Assembly (NCBI GenBank): GCA_021793135.1 | Contig: JAJYTI010000017.1 | Span: 1-19,507 of the forward strand | Length of the DNA stretch: 19,507 nucleotides | Source of the DNA: Bacteroidota bacterium | GTDB taxonomy: Bacteria; Bacteroidota; Bacteroidia; Flavobacteriales; Flavobacteriaceae | Reading direction: 5' to 3' | Part shown: in pieces, positions 6,636 to 13,836 of the stretch | Position numbering within the stretch: the first letter of the stretch is position 1 | Layout of the letters: each line of letters starts with the position of its first letter | Made by a program: the position numbers and the translations under genes | Notes under the pieces: model-generated | What the model was told of the DNA's origin: nothing | Databases searched by the model: none | What the model saw: only the letters and a program-made list of their open reading frames with translations

Positions 6636-6677
6636 AAAGCCTCCTAGAAATAATGTCTTAAGAGGCTTTAATTTTTA
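6636..6677 (+). terminator. Orphan terminator-like hairpin
   Basis: AAAGCCTC (6636-6643) and GAGGCTTT (6662-6669) are a perfect 8-bp stem with an 18-base loop, followed by AATTTTT. Neither neighbour's transcript should end here. It may mark the 3' end of a small RNA on the + strand, or be an attenuator or remnant. Confidence 0.4.
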
Positions 6678-7004
6678 TGCTGAAATTTATTTATTCTTTA
6701 ATCCATATTATGGTATGTGTATTCGCACCATGATTTAAGTAGAGAGAAAGTTAATTGAAATTTTAGTTGATTGCGAAATAGCTAAAAGATATAGATAATA
6801 ACTCATCTGTTTTATATTCCTACCTATTAAATAAATCTTCTTCTTAATTATACCTAGAATAAATTGAAATAAAAGATTGCTTATTTTTTTTAAATATTTC
6901 TTCTATTTATGTAGATTTATCTAGTTAAACCTTTTGATAAGTGTTGTGTTTTATTGAATTGCGTGAGTATTTTATAAAACTGGAAACACAGGGTTTGAAT
7001 TATG

Positions 7005-7040
7005 TATTAGCATCCTATTTAAAATGATAAAATGCTAATA
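7005..7040. repeat. 9-bp inverted repeat upstream of the ATP-sulfurylase-like gene
   Basis: TATTAGCAT (7005-7013) and ATGCTAATA (7032-7040) are perfect inverted copies around an 18-base spacer. They end 58 bases before the ATG at 7099, a fitting place for an operator or a leader hairpin. Confidence 0.4.
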
Positions 7041-7098
7041 TGTGATATGAAATAGAGTGTCAAATTGTAAATAAGGTAAAACAGAAAGAATATATAAT

Positions 7099-8823
7099 AT
7101 GAGTGATTCAAACTTCGAAACCAGTAATCTTGATTTTTCTAAATATCCTCAACAACCACATGGAGGAAAATTAGTAAATCGAGTGCTTAAAGGAAAAGCA
7201 AGAGACGAAGCAATAAAACGAGCTAAGGACCTTCCAAAGATTATGATTGACCTAGAAGCAGTTATTACAACAGAAATGATTGCAACAGGAGTGCTATCAC
7301 CAAACGAAGGTTTTATGAACGAAGCAGATTACAAATCTGTTTTAAAAGATGGAAGACTTTCCAATGGAGTAGTATGGCCAGTACCATTAAGTTTTGCTCC
7401 AACTGGTGATACGAATGCAAAGGTGATTAAAACCCTTTCCGAAGGTGATCAAATCGTATTGATTGATCATGAGAAGACTCCCATTGCTTTAATGGATTTA
7501 ACCGATATTTTCTTTTACGATAAAGAGTTTAGAGCAAAACACCTTTTCGGAACAACCGATAGAAATCACCCAGGAGTAGACTCCATTTTCCGTAGAATGG
7601 GAGATTATGCATTAGCAGGTCCATTGACTTTATTAAACCGTGCACATTGGGGGCCTTTCGAGAAGATTCGATTAGAGCCAAAAGATACTTGGCATGAGTT
7701 TTATGAAGTAAAGAAATTTAAATCTACAGCAGGATTTATTACAGGGGCAAATCCACTTCACCGTGGTCATGAGTATATTCATAGAAATGCTTTAGAAGAA
7801 ATTGATGGGCTTTTCTTGCAACCCTTAGTAGAAATGGCAAAACGGGAATATGTACGTCATGAATATCGGGTGCTTTCCTATAAAGCAGTGTTAGACACCT
7901 ACTATCCTACGGAACGAACTATTTTAGCTCCTTTACGTGTAACCTATATTTTCGCTGGACCAAGAGAAGCGGTTCTTCATGCACTTATTATGAAAAACTA
8001 CGGATGTACTCACGCATTAATAGGGCGTGACCACGCAGGTATTGGAGACTTCTATGATAAATATGCATCCCATAATATTTTTGAAGAATTTGACCCTAAG
8101 GAATTAGGAATTGATATTCGATTATTCCATGAGGTATTCTATTGTACAAGATGTGATAGTCCAGCTTCAGAACAATCTTGCCCACATGATGATCGATATC
8201 GAATTAATATATCTGGTACTGGAATTCGTGAGATGTTGCGTCATGGAATTATGCCACCAAAAGAAATCGTTCGCCCAGAGTCTGCAAGAATCGCGATGCA
8301 AGGAATTCAGCCAAAAGGATTGGATGAAAACGACAATTCGGTTTCCCCAGTTGGAAAGACGATTACCAAGATGTTCCCATACTATTGTAAAACACTTGGA
8401 ATTGGTCAAGTAGATAGAAAGAATCCATTAAAAGAAGAGGATTTAACCAATTACGATTTAGAAAGAGCTGTTCGAGATGTTCGAACCAATGCCGATCGAA
8501 TTTATGCCGACATATCCTCTGTCTTTAACCGTATTGGTGATGTAAACCGTAAGATGCGTCCTAACTGGGTTGCAGAAGCAAGAAAATCGATTCGTCAGCA
8601 ACAAGAGATGGTGATAAAAGACTTGGAAGAAAAAGTATCACAAGCCCCAGAACAAGCATCGGACGAGTTCATGTATCAAGATAAGGCAGAGGCGGTACGT
8701 GAATTACAAGTGGCTAGACAAATTTACGATGATATCCCTACGGCTATCAGTGACGAATCCTTACAGTTTAGAGTATGGAACTTATTACCTTACAAGCGAT
8801 ATACAGGGAGTGATGAGGAATAA
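7099..8823 (+). CDS. sat: ATP-sulfurylase-like protein (Sat family) with C-terminal extension, 574 aa
   Basis: ATP sulfurylase makes adenylyl sulfate from ATP and sulfate. Visible parts: PUA-like N-terminal domain (about 18-200, PHGGKLVNRVL and LSPNEGFMNEADY); catalytic domain (about 205-345) with the HxxH motif PLHRGHE (219-225) and GRDHAGIG (309-316); a zinc-site pattern C349-x2-C352-x8-C361-x-H363 as in bacterial and archaeal homodimeric Sat; and ISGTGIREML (371-380). Two oddities. The sulfate-binding QTRN loop of known enzymes is replaced by ITGAN (214-218), losing its Gln and Arg. A further 170 or so mostly helical, charged residues follow the usual end (about 405-574) and are not an APS kinase domain. 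No cys, apr or dsr genes lie nearby. Fold assignment is firm; sulfate as substrate is uncertain. It is closed by its own terminator. Confidence 0.85.
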   Translation: MSDSNFETSNLDFSKYPQQPHGGKLVNRVLKGKARDEAIKRAKDLPKIMIDLEAVITTEMIATGVLSPNEGFMNEADYKSVLKDGRLSNGVVWPVPLSFAPTGDTNAKVIKTLSEGDQIVLIDHEKTPIALMDLTDIFFYDKEFRAKHLFGTTDRNHPGVDSIFRRMGDYALAGPLTLLNRAHWGPFEKIRLEPKDTWHEFYEVKKFKSTAGFITGANPLHRGHEYIHRNALEEIDGLFLQPLVEMAKREYVRHEYRVLSYKAVLDTYYPTERTILAPLRVTYIFAGPREAVLHALIMKNYGCTHALIGRDHAGIGDFYDKYASHNIFEEFDPKELGIDIRLFHEVFYCTRCDSPASEQSCPHDDRYRINISGTGIREMLRHGIMPPKEIVRPESARIAMQGIQPKGLDENDNSVSPVGKTITKMFPYYCKTLGIGQVDRKNPLKEEDLTNYDLERAVRDVRTNADRIYADISSVFNRIGDVNRKMRPNWVAEARKSIRQQQEMVIKDLEEKVSQAPEQASDEFMYQDKAEAVRELQVARQIYDDIPTAISDESLQFRVWNLLPYKRYTGSDEE

Positions 8824-8852
8824 GTAATAATTACATATTTCATATATATAAT

Positions 8853-8883
8853 AAAGCTCTCGACAAACTCGAGAGCTTTTTAT
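8853..8883 (+). terminator. Rho-independent terminator after the Sat-like gene
   Basis: An 11-bp perfect stem AAAGCTCTCGA (8853-8863) / TCGAGAGCTTT (8869-8879) with loop CAAAC and a T-rich tail. It separates the Sat-like gene from the GH109 operon. Confidence 0.92.
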
Positions 8884-8923
8884 TTCCTAATGAAAATTTT
8901 ATATCTGTTCTCTTCTATTTCTA

Positions 8924-8931
8924 TATATTTG
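8924..8931 (+). promoter_or_regulatory. -7 promoter element of the GH109 operon
   Basis: TATATTTG matches the Bacteroidota TAnnTTTG -7 consensus exactly and ends 25 bases before the ATG at 8957. It lies just downstream of the preceding terminator. No exact TTG -33 box is seen. Confidence 0.55.
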
Positions 8932-8956
8932 AGTCTATATTTTTCAAATTGTTACT

Positions 8957-10327
8957 ATGAATAGAAGAGATTTTATCAAAACGAATAGTATAGCAGGTCT
9001 TGGTGCACTTATTTTGCCAACCTCTGTATTTAGTGGAACTTTGTTTGCGAAAAAAGTAAATGTAGGGCTAATTGCAGTAGGGCTTCGTGGTCAAGTTCAC
9101 TTAAATGAATTACTTCGTCGCGATGATGTTGAAGTAACCGCTATTGCCGATCCAGAGCCAAGAATGGTGGAAATGGCATTAAAATTATTTGAGAAACACG
9201 GAAAACCAAAACCAAAGGTGTATGCCGATGGGGATTATGATTATAAAAAATTATTAAAACGAAAAGATGTAGATGCAGTAATTATTTCTTCTCCATGGGA
9301 ATGGCACCATACACAAACCATCGAATCTATGCGTGCGGGTAAAATCGTAGGGCTAGAAGTATGTGGAGCTATAAACCTACAAGAATGTTGGGATTATGTA
9401 GATGTATCGGAAGAGACCAAAATCCCGATTTTTATGATGGAAAACGTATGCTATCGTCGTGATATTATGGCGGTTTTTAATATGGTGCGTAAAGGAAAAT
9501 TTGGAGAAATTGTTCACGGACAAGGAGGTTACCAACACGATTTGAGAAATGTATTATTTAATGATGGTGTACATCCATACGGACATGGTGTAGAATTTGG
9601 AGATAAAGGATTTTCAGAAGCTGCTTGGCGTACTAATCATTATGTAAAACGTAATGGAGAGCTTTATCCTACACATGGAGTAGGGCCCATTGCAACTATG
9701 ATGGATGTAAATCGTGGAAATAGAATTACACATTTAACTTCTATGGCAAGTAAACAAGCTGGACTTACTCACTATATTAAAAAGAACGGTGGAGAAAACC
9801 ATCCTAATGCAAAAGTAGATTTTAAACAGGGAGATATTGTCCAAACCATGCTTAAATGTGAAAATGGAGAAACCATTTTGCTTACTCACGATACCTCTTT
9901 GCAACGTCCGTACAATCTAGGATTTAGAGTGCAAGGAACAGAGGGTATATGGCAAGACATTGGCTCCGGAGGATTTGATCAAGGATTTATTTATTTTGAA
10001 GAAGAAATGGATCACTCGCATCAATGGGCTAATTCAAAAGAATACATGGAGAAGTATGACCATCCACTTTGGAAAAAACACGAAGATAAAGCAGCTGGTG
10101 CAGGTCATGGAGGAATGGACTACTTCTTAATTCACGATTTCATAGAATGTATTAAAGATAATAAGGAATTTCCGTTCGATGTGTATGACTTAGCAACTTG
10201 GTATGCGGTTACACCATTGAGTGAGAAGTCTATAGAAGGAAATGGTGCATCGCAAGAAATGCCAGATTTTACAAGAGGAAAATATAAAAATAGAAAACCA
10301 TTATTCGGATTTGACTACTATAAATAA
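8957..10327 (+). CDS. GH109-type NAD-dependent glycosidase (alpha-N-acetylgalactosaminidase-like), 456 aa
   Basis: A Gfo/Idh/MocA-fold protein that matches the GH109 family, whose founding member from Elizabethkingia meningoseptica removes alpha-linked GalNAc using a bound NAD. A twin-arginine signal opens it (NRRDFIKTNSIAGLGALILP, 2-21), followed by the dinucleotide-binding GLIAVGLRGQ (37-46). Family hallmarks are all present: SSPWEWHH (111-118), ENVCYRRD (162-169), GGYQHDLR (190-197), WRTNHY (224-229), NRGNRITHL (252-260), and THDTSLQRPYNLGFRVQGTEG (310-330). A folded, cofactor-loaded export by Tat to the periplasm fits the bound NAD. It is first in an operon with a nucleotidyltransferase and a sugar kinase. 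Specificity within GH109 varies, so alpha-GalNAc is likely but not proven. Confidence 0.88.
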   Translation: MNRRDFIKTNSIAGLGALILPTSVFSGTLFAKKVNVGLIAVGLRGQVHLNELLRRDDVEVTAIADPEPRMVEMALKLFEKHGKPKPKVYADGDYDYKKLLKRKDVDAVIISSPWEWHHTQTIESMRAGKIVGLEVCGAINLQECWDYVDVSEETKIPIFMMENVCYRRDIMAVFNMVRKGKFGEIVHGQGGYQHDLRNVLFNDGVHPYGHGVEFGDKGFSEAAWRTNHYVKRNGELYPTHGVGPIATMMDVNRGNRITHLTSMASKQAGLTHYIKKNGGENHPNAKVDFKQGDIVQTMLKCENGETILLTHDTSLQRPYNLGFRVQGTEGIWQDIGSGGFDQGFIYFEEEMDHSHQWANSKEYMEKYDHPLWKKHEDKAAGAGHGGMDYFLIHDFIECIKDNKEFPFDVYDLATWYAVTPLSEKSIEGNGASQEMPDFTRGKYKNRKPLFGFDYYK

Positions 10328-11255
10328 AGCATCTCTGCTAATTTTAGCAGGAGGTATGGGGAGTCGTTATAAGGGGCAGAAACAAGTAGATACTGTAAGT
10401 GGTAACGACGAAACTTTAATGGAGTTTGCACTATATGATGCCATTAAAGTGGGAATTAGAAAATTTGTATTTATAATTAATGATCAATTCCCAGATGAAT
10501 ATCGAGAGAAAATAACACATTTGCTAACCGTTAGAGAAGCAGAAGTACATTTTATAGAACAAACATTAGACAAGTTTATTCCACAGGATTATCTTGATAA
10601 AGTTCAGAATCGTACCAAGCCATTAGGGACTGCTCATGCTGTGTATTGTGCTAAAGAAGTTATTAAAGAACCATTTATCACCATGAATGCAGATGACTTT
10701 TATGGTTACGGTACTTTTAAAAAAGCTTTCGATTTTATAGATGCCAGTCAAGTTACAGAAGATACTTATGCAATGTGTGCTTTTAAATTAGGCAACACTA
10801 TGAGTAAAAATGGTTCGGTATCTAGAGGGATTTGCACAATAGCCAATAATAAGCTAACACACGTAGAGGAGTTTACTTATATCGAACGAGTAAAAGATGT
10901 AATCAAAGGGTTGAATGAAAATCTAAAAGCTAAAACCTTGAAAGAGAACGATCGTGTATCGATGAACTTTTGGATATTACATCCTTCTTTTTTTAATAGG
11001 ATAGAAAGAGACTTAGAGCTGTTTTTGAAAGATTATACTGCTTTTTCCAAAGCAGAGTTCTATTTGCCATCTGTAGTAGATAATGGAATTCAAAATAATG
11101 AAATACAAGTTTCTGTATTACCCACTTCTGAACAATGGTTTGGATTGACTTATCCAGGCGATAAAGAGCGTGTTATGAAAGAGTTAGTGGCGAAAAAAGA
11201 TCAAGCTGTTTATCCGAATACGCTTTGGGAAAAAACTAGCTTAGAAGCAAAATAA
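10311..11255 (+). CDS. Sugar-phosphate nucleotidyltransferase
   Basis: The Rossmann-like NTP-transferase signature LLILAGGMGSRYKGQKQ is at the very start and a metal-binding NADDFYG lies about 130 residues on, as in enzymes that join a sugar 1-phosphate to an NTP. The ORF is open from an ATG at 10242, but that start would overlap the GH109 gene by 86 bases and add a 23-residue tail unlike the family. The TTG at 10311 gives MTTINKASLLILAGG, about 314 residues, and a 17-base overlap, so I prefer it. The kinase gene follows after 8 bases. With that partner, the likely substrate is an N-acetylhexosamine 1-phosphate (inference). Which nucleotide is used (UTP or other) cannot be seen. Confidence 0.82.
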   Translation: MTTINKASLLILAGGMGSRYKGQKQVDTVSGNDETLMEFALYDAIKVGIRKFVFIINDQFPDEYREKITHLLTVREAEVHFIEQTLDKFIPQDYLDKVQNRTKPLGTAHAVYCAKEVIKEPFITMNADDFYGYGTFKKAFDFIDASQVTEDTYAMCAFKLGNTMSKNGSVSRGICTIANNKLTHVEEFTYIERVKDVIKGLNENLKAKTLKENDRVSMNFWILHPSFFNRIERDLELFLKDYTAFSKAEFYLPSVVDNGIQNNEIQVSVLPTSEQWFGLTYPGDKERVMKELVAKKDQAVYPNTLWEKTSLEAK

Positions 11256-11263
11256 AAATTTGG

Positions 11264-12292
11264 ATGGAGGATATAACCAAGATCAAGCAAATAGTTGCAG
11301 AAGCTAAAGAAATTGCACCTGATTTTACTTATAAACCATTAACATCGGGGCATATCAACAAAACTTATTTAATACAGAATAATAATGAAAAGTTGGTGTT
11401 ACAAAAGCTGAACACTACAGTGTTTGAAAATTTAGATGCTATCACTCAAAATATTTTAAACGTAAGTAACCATTTAAAAAACAAAACATATCCCCACACC
11501 ATATTGCAACCTATTGTTTTTAACGACGGAGCATATTTATATGATTTAAAGTGGCGTATGTTTGAATATATAGAAGATACGCAGACTTTTTTAAAGGTTC
11601 AATCTACTCAACAAGCCTTTGAAGCAGCTAGGTTTTTAAGCTTTTTTCATGCTCATATTTCGGATATTGCTATAAAAGATATTCAAGATCCTATAGAGGG
11701 GTTTTTAGACTTCGAAAAACGCTTACATCAGTATGAACAAGCATTGCAAATAGCAAGCAAAAAAAGATTACAAGAAGCACACAAAGCAATAAGCTATATA
11801 AATGATAATAAATTTATTCTCCAAAAATGGATAATGCTAATGCCTCAGCTTCCCACTAGGATTATCCACGCCGATCCTAAAATCAGTAATTTTTTATTTG
11901 ATAAAGAAGATGCTAATAAAATAATAGCTTTGATTGATTGGGATACTATATTATGCGGTAGTGTTTTATATGACTTTGGAGATATGGTACGTTCTTATAC
12001 TAATCTGAAAGAAGAGGATGATCCAAAAGCTGGAAATAACTTTAGTTTGGAAAACTATAGGGCATTAGAAGAAGGCTTTTTGTATCATTTAAAAGATATT
12101 CTTACTATTAAAGAAATTGAGAATCTTGCATTAGGTGCCAAAACCGTCATATATGTACAAGCTATGCGTTTCCTTACCGATTTTTTAAACGACGATGTTT
12201 ATTACGCTATTCAACATCCTAAACAGAATTTAGATCGTACCATGAGTCAGATAAATTTATTAAAAGACATGCAAGAAAAATTGGCGGATTAA
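11264..12292 (+). CDS. APH-fold sugar kinase, N-acetylhexosamine 1-kinase-like, 342 aa
   Basis: An aminoglycoside-phosphotransferase-fold kinase. Visible motifs: an N-terminal glycine loop TSGHINKTYLI (27-37), ATP-site lysine region KLVLQKLN (43-50), the catalytic loop IIHADPKISNFLFD (200-213; H202, D204, N209), and the metal-binding IDWDTILCGSVLYDFGDMVR (224-243). The D-W-D-T then L-Y-D-F-G-D-M pattern is that of NahK-type N-acetylhexosamine 1-kinases rather than of antibiotic kinases. It is the last gene of the operon, 8 bases after the nucleotidyltransferase, and is closed by a strong terminator. Such kinases turn free GlcNAc/GalNAc into the 1-phosphate, which fits both neighbours. Exact sugar is unproven. 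A role in drug resistance is unlikely. Confidence 0.82.
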   Translation: MEDITKIKQIVAEAKEIAPDFTYKPLTSGHINKTYLIQNNNEKLVLQKLNTTVFENLDAITQNILNVSNHLKNKTYPHTILQPIVFNDGAYLYDLKWRMFEYIEDTQTFLKVQSTQQAFEAARFLSFFHAHISDIAIKDIQDPIEGFLDFEKRLHQYEQALQIASKKRLQEAHKAISYINDNKFILQKWIMLMPQLPTRIIHADPKISNFLFDKEDANKIIALIDWDTILCGSVLYDFGDMVRSYTNLKEEDDPKAGNNFSLENYRALEEGFLYHLKDILTIKEIENLALGAKTVIYVQAMRFLTDFLNDDVYYAIQHPKQNLDRTMSQINLLKDMQEKLAD

Positions 12293-12309
12293 TTCACGAT
12301 TTTGTAAAA

Positions 12310-12351
12310 AATAAAAGCAGCTTGAGATATTTATTTCAAGCTGCTTTTATT
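12310..12351. terminator. Bidirectional terminator
   Basis: A perfect 16-bp stem (AATAAAAGCAGCTTGA at 12310-12325, TCAAGCTGCTTTTATT at 12336-12351), T-rich on both strands, between the kinase (+) and the YceI gene (-). Confidence 0.92.
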
Positions 12352-12369
12352 ATGTTGTAATAGTAGGAT

Positions 12370-12960
12370 TTATTCTTTCACTACTTCTAAATTCACAATA
12401 ATATTAATCTTATAAGCTACTTGGTCTATTCCCGACGGTAATTTGTCTCCAAAATTCACATTGAAGTCTCTACGGTCTATTTCTGTTTTCGCAGTAAATC
12501 CGGCACGAGTCATTCCCCATGGATCACTAATAATTCCATTGTTTTGTATTACATCGAAGCTAACTTTCTTCGTCACATCACGAATAGTTAGATCGCCTTC
12601 TAATACATATTCATTCTCTTTTTTATGAGTTAGTACTGCATTTTTAAGAGTAATAGTAGGATATTTTTCAGCATTGAAAAAATCATCCGATTTTAAATGC
12701 GTATCTCTATCTTCTATTCGTGTATCAATAGAGTTAACATCTACTGTAAAGTTGAAAATTGCTCCAGCAAAATTGGAATCTTCCTTCGTTTCTACTGTAC
12801 CTTCAAATGTTGTAAATTCTCCATCTACTATAGATAAGCCAAAGTGTCCTACTTCAAATCGTGTGTTGGAGTGCATTGGATCGGCCTTCCATGTTGTTTG
12901 AGCGAAAGAGAATTGCATAAAAGCAAGCGCAATCGTAAAAAGTAAAATTGTTTTTTTCAT
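12370..12960 (-). CDS. Secreted YceI-family lipocalin-like protein, 196 aa
   Basis: A signal peptide (1-20, ending SFAQ) precedes one YceI domain (about 22-194). It has the usual opening TTWKADPMHSNTRFEVGHFG, the core RDTHLKSDDFFNAEKYPTI and the end region DPWGMTRAGFTAKTEIDRRDF. YceI proteins are periplasmic beta-barrels that bind long isoprenoid or amphiphilic molecules; the physiological role is seldom known. Length is normal and the gene is monocistronic. A -7 promoter element lies 36 bases upstream of the start. No cytochrome b561 partner is adjacent. Confidence 0.92.
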   Translation of the reverse strand: MKKTILLFTIALAFMQFSFAQTTWKADPMHSNTRFEVGHFGLSIVDGEFTTFEGTVETKEDSNFAGAIFNFTVDVNSIDTRIEDRDTHLKSDDFFNAEKYPTITLKNAVLTHKKENEYVLEGDLTIRDVTKKVSFDVIQNNGIISDPWGMTRAGFTAKTEIDRRDFNVNFGDKLPSGIDQVAYKINIIVNLEVVKE

Positions 12961-12995
12961 AATATTAAATTTAATTGTTTTTCTTTTCTTGCTAA

Positions 12996-13003
12996 CAAAG
13001 CTA
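12996..13003 (-). promoter_or_regulatory. -7 promoter element of the YceI gene
   Basis: On the minus strand this reads TAGCTTTG, an exact TAnnTTTG match, about 35 bases before the start codon at 12960. No TTG -33 box is seen at the right distance. Confidence 0.5.
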
Positions 13004-13149
13004 GATTTAATAATAATCGATACTCTTAACCTATATCAAGAAATATTTTAATACTTCTTATGTTAATGTATTAATATGATTATCATAAAGTTACAAAATA
13101 TTACGCATTAAATAATTACCTTTAAATAAACAATTAAAATATAATCAAG

Positions 13150-13833
13150 ATGAAATTAGCAATAGTAAGCGGTGCAACTGGAAACTTAGGAAAAGCAGTT
13201 GTTTCTTATTTTCTAGAACAATCCTATCAAGTGATAGGATTGGTGCACACGAAAGAAGCCAAGGATGGAGCGAGGGAACATTATAATGAAATAGAAGTAG
13301 ACTTAATGCATGAAGGCGAAACAAAGGCTTGTGTAGAATATATTCTTAAAAAGTATGATAAAATAGATGTAGCGGTTCTAACTGCTGGAGGTTTTGTGTC
13401 TGGTGCCATTGATAAAGCTGGGACAGAAGATTTAATAAACCAGTACGAATTGAATTTTATTACGGCATATAATCTTGCTCGCCCTATATTTATAAAAATG
13501 AAATCTCAGAAATCTGGGAAAATATTTTTCATTGGTTCGCAACCTGGTATGGATACTCGTAAAGGAATAAATAATGTAGCTTATAGTTTATCAAAATCAC
13601 AGTTATTCCAATTAGCTAATATCTTTAATTCTGATGCTAAAGAAATGGATATTAAAACTTATGTGGTAGTACCAAGTACAATAGATACTCCACAGAATAG
13701 AAATGCAATGCCCGACGCAGACTATAGTTCTTGGGAGAAACCAGAAGCTATAGCTAAAGTCATCGGGCATTACACTAAGTCTCCTTTTACGGATAAAGAC
13801 AAGACTACTTTAGTTATACAAGAAGAGATGTAA
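13150..13833 (+). CDS. Short-chain dehydrogenase, quinoid dihydropteridine reductase-like, 227 aa
   Basis: A classical SDR Rossmann fold with cofactor loop SGATGNLGKAV (7-17), LTAGG (78-81), active-site S130 in FFIGSQ, and catalytic Y145-x3-K149 (YSLSK). The C-terminal segment VVPSTIDTPQNRNAMPDADY (173-192) followed by SSW strongly resembles quinoid dihydropteridine reductase, which regenerates tetrahydrobiopterin/tetrahydropterin. Length is close to that family (about 230-245). The genomic context gives no pterin or phenylalanine hydroxylase gene, so the substrate is inferred only from sequence. A near-consensus -7 box TACCTTTA lies at 13117-13124. The 3' end lies 3 bases from the convergent hydrolase gene. 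Confidence 0.82.
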   Translation: MKLAIVSGATGNLGKAVVSYFLEQSYQVIGLVHTKEAKDGAREHYNEIEVDLMHEGETKACVEYILKKYDKIDVAVLTAGGFVSGAIDKAGTEDLINQYELNFITAYNLARPIFIKMKSQKSGKIFFIGSQPGMDTRKGINNVAYSLSKSQLFQLANIFNSDAKEMDIKTYVVVPSTIDTPQNRNAMPDADYSSWEKPEAIAKVIGHYTKSPFTDKDKTTLVIQEEM

Positions 13834-13836
13834 AAG

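Larger units (their letters stand above)
6478..7098. other. Gene-free divergent spacer, 621 bases
   Basis: This AT-rich stretch separates the T9SS cargo gene (-) from the ATP-sulfurylase-like gene (+). I found no ORF with coding character on either strand. It holds a terminator-like hairpin (6636-6677), a small inverted repeat ATGGT/ACCAT near 6710-6733, and a 9-bp inverted repeat (7005-7040). No full TAnnTTTG promoter could be placed for either flanking gene. Confidence 0.6.

Noticed and set aside
8111..8413. ORFs on both strands inside the Sat-like gene
   Set aside because: Shadows of a strongly conserved reading frame.
7099..8823. Bifunctional ATP sulfurylase / APS kinase
   Set aside because: The C-terminal extension has no GxxGxGKS P-loop or other APS kinase motif.
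11264..12292. Aminoglycoside resistance kinase
   Set aside because: The fold is shared, but the DWDT...LYDFGD motif and the operon with a glycosidase and nucleotidyltransferase point to a sugar kinase.
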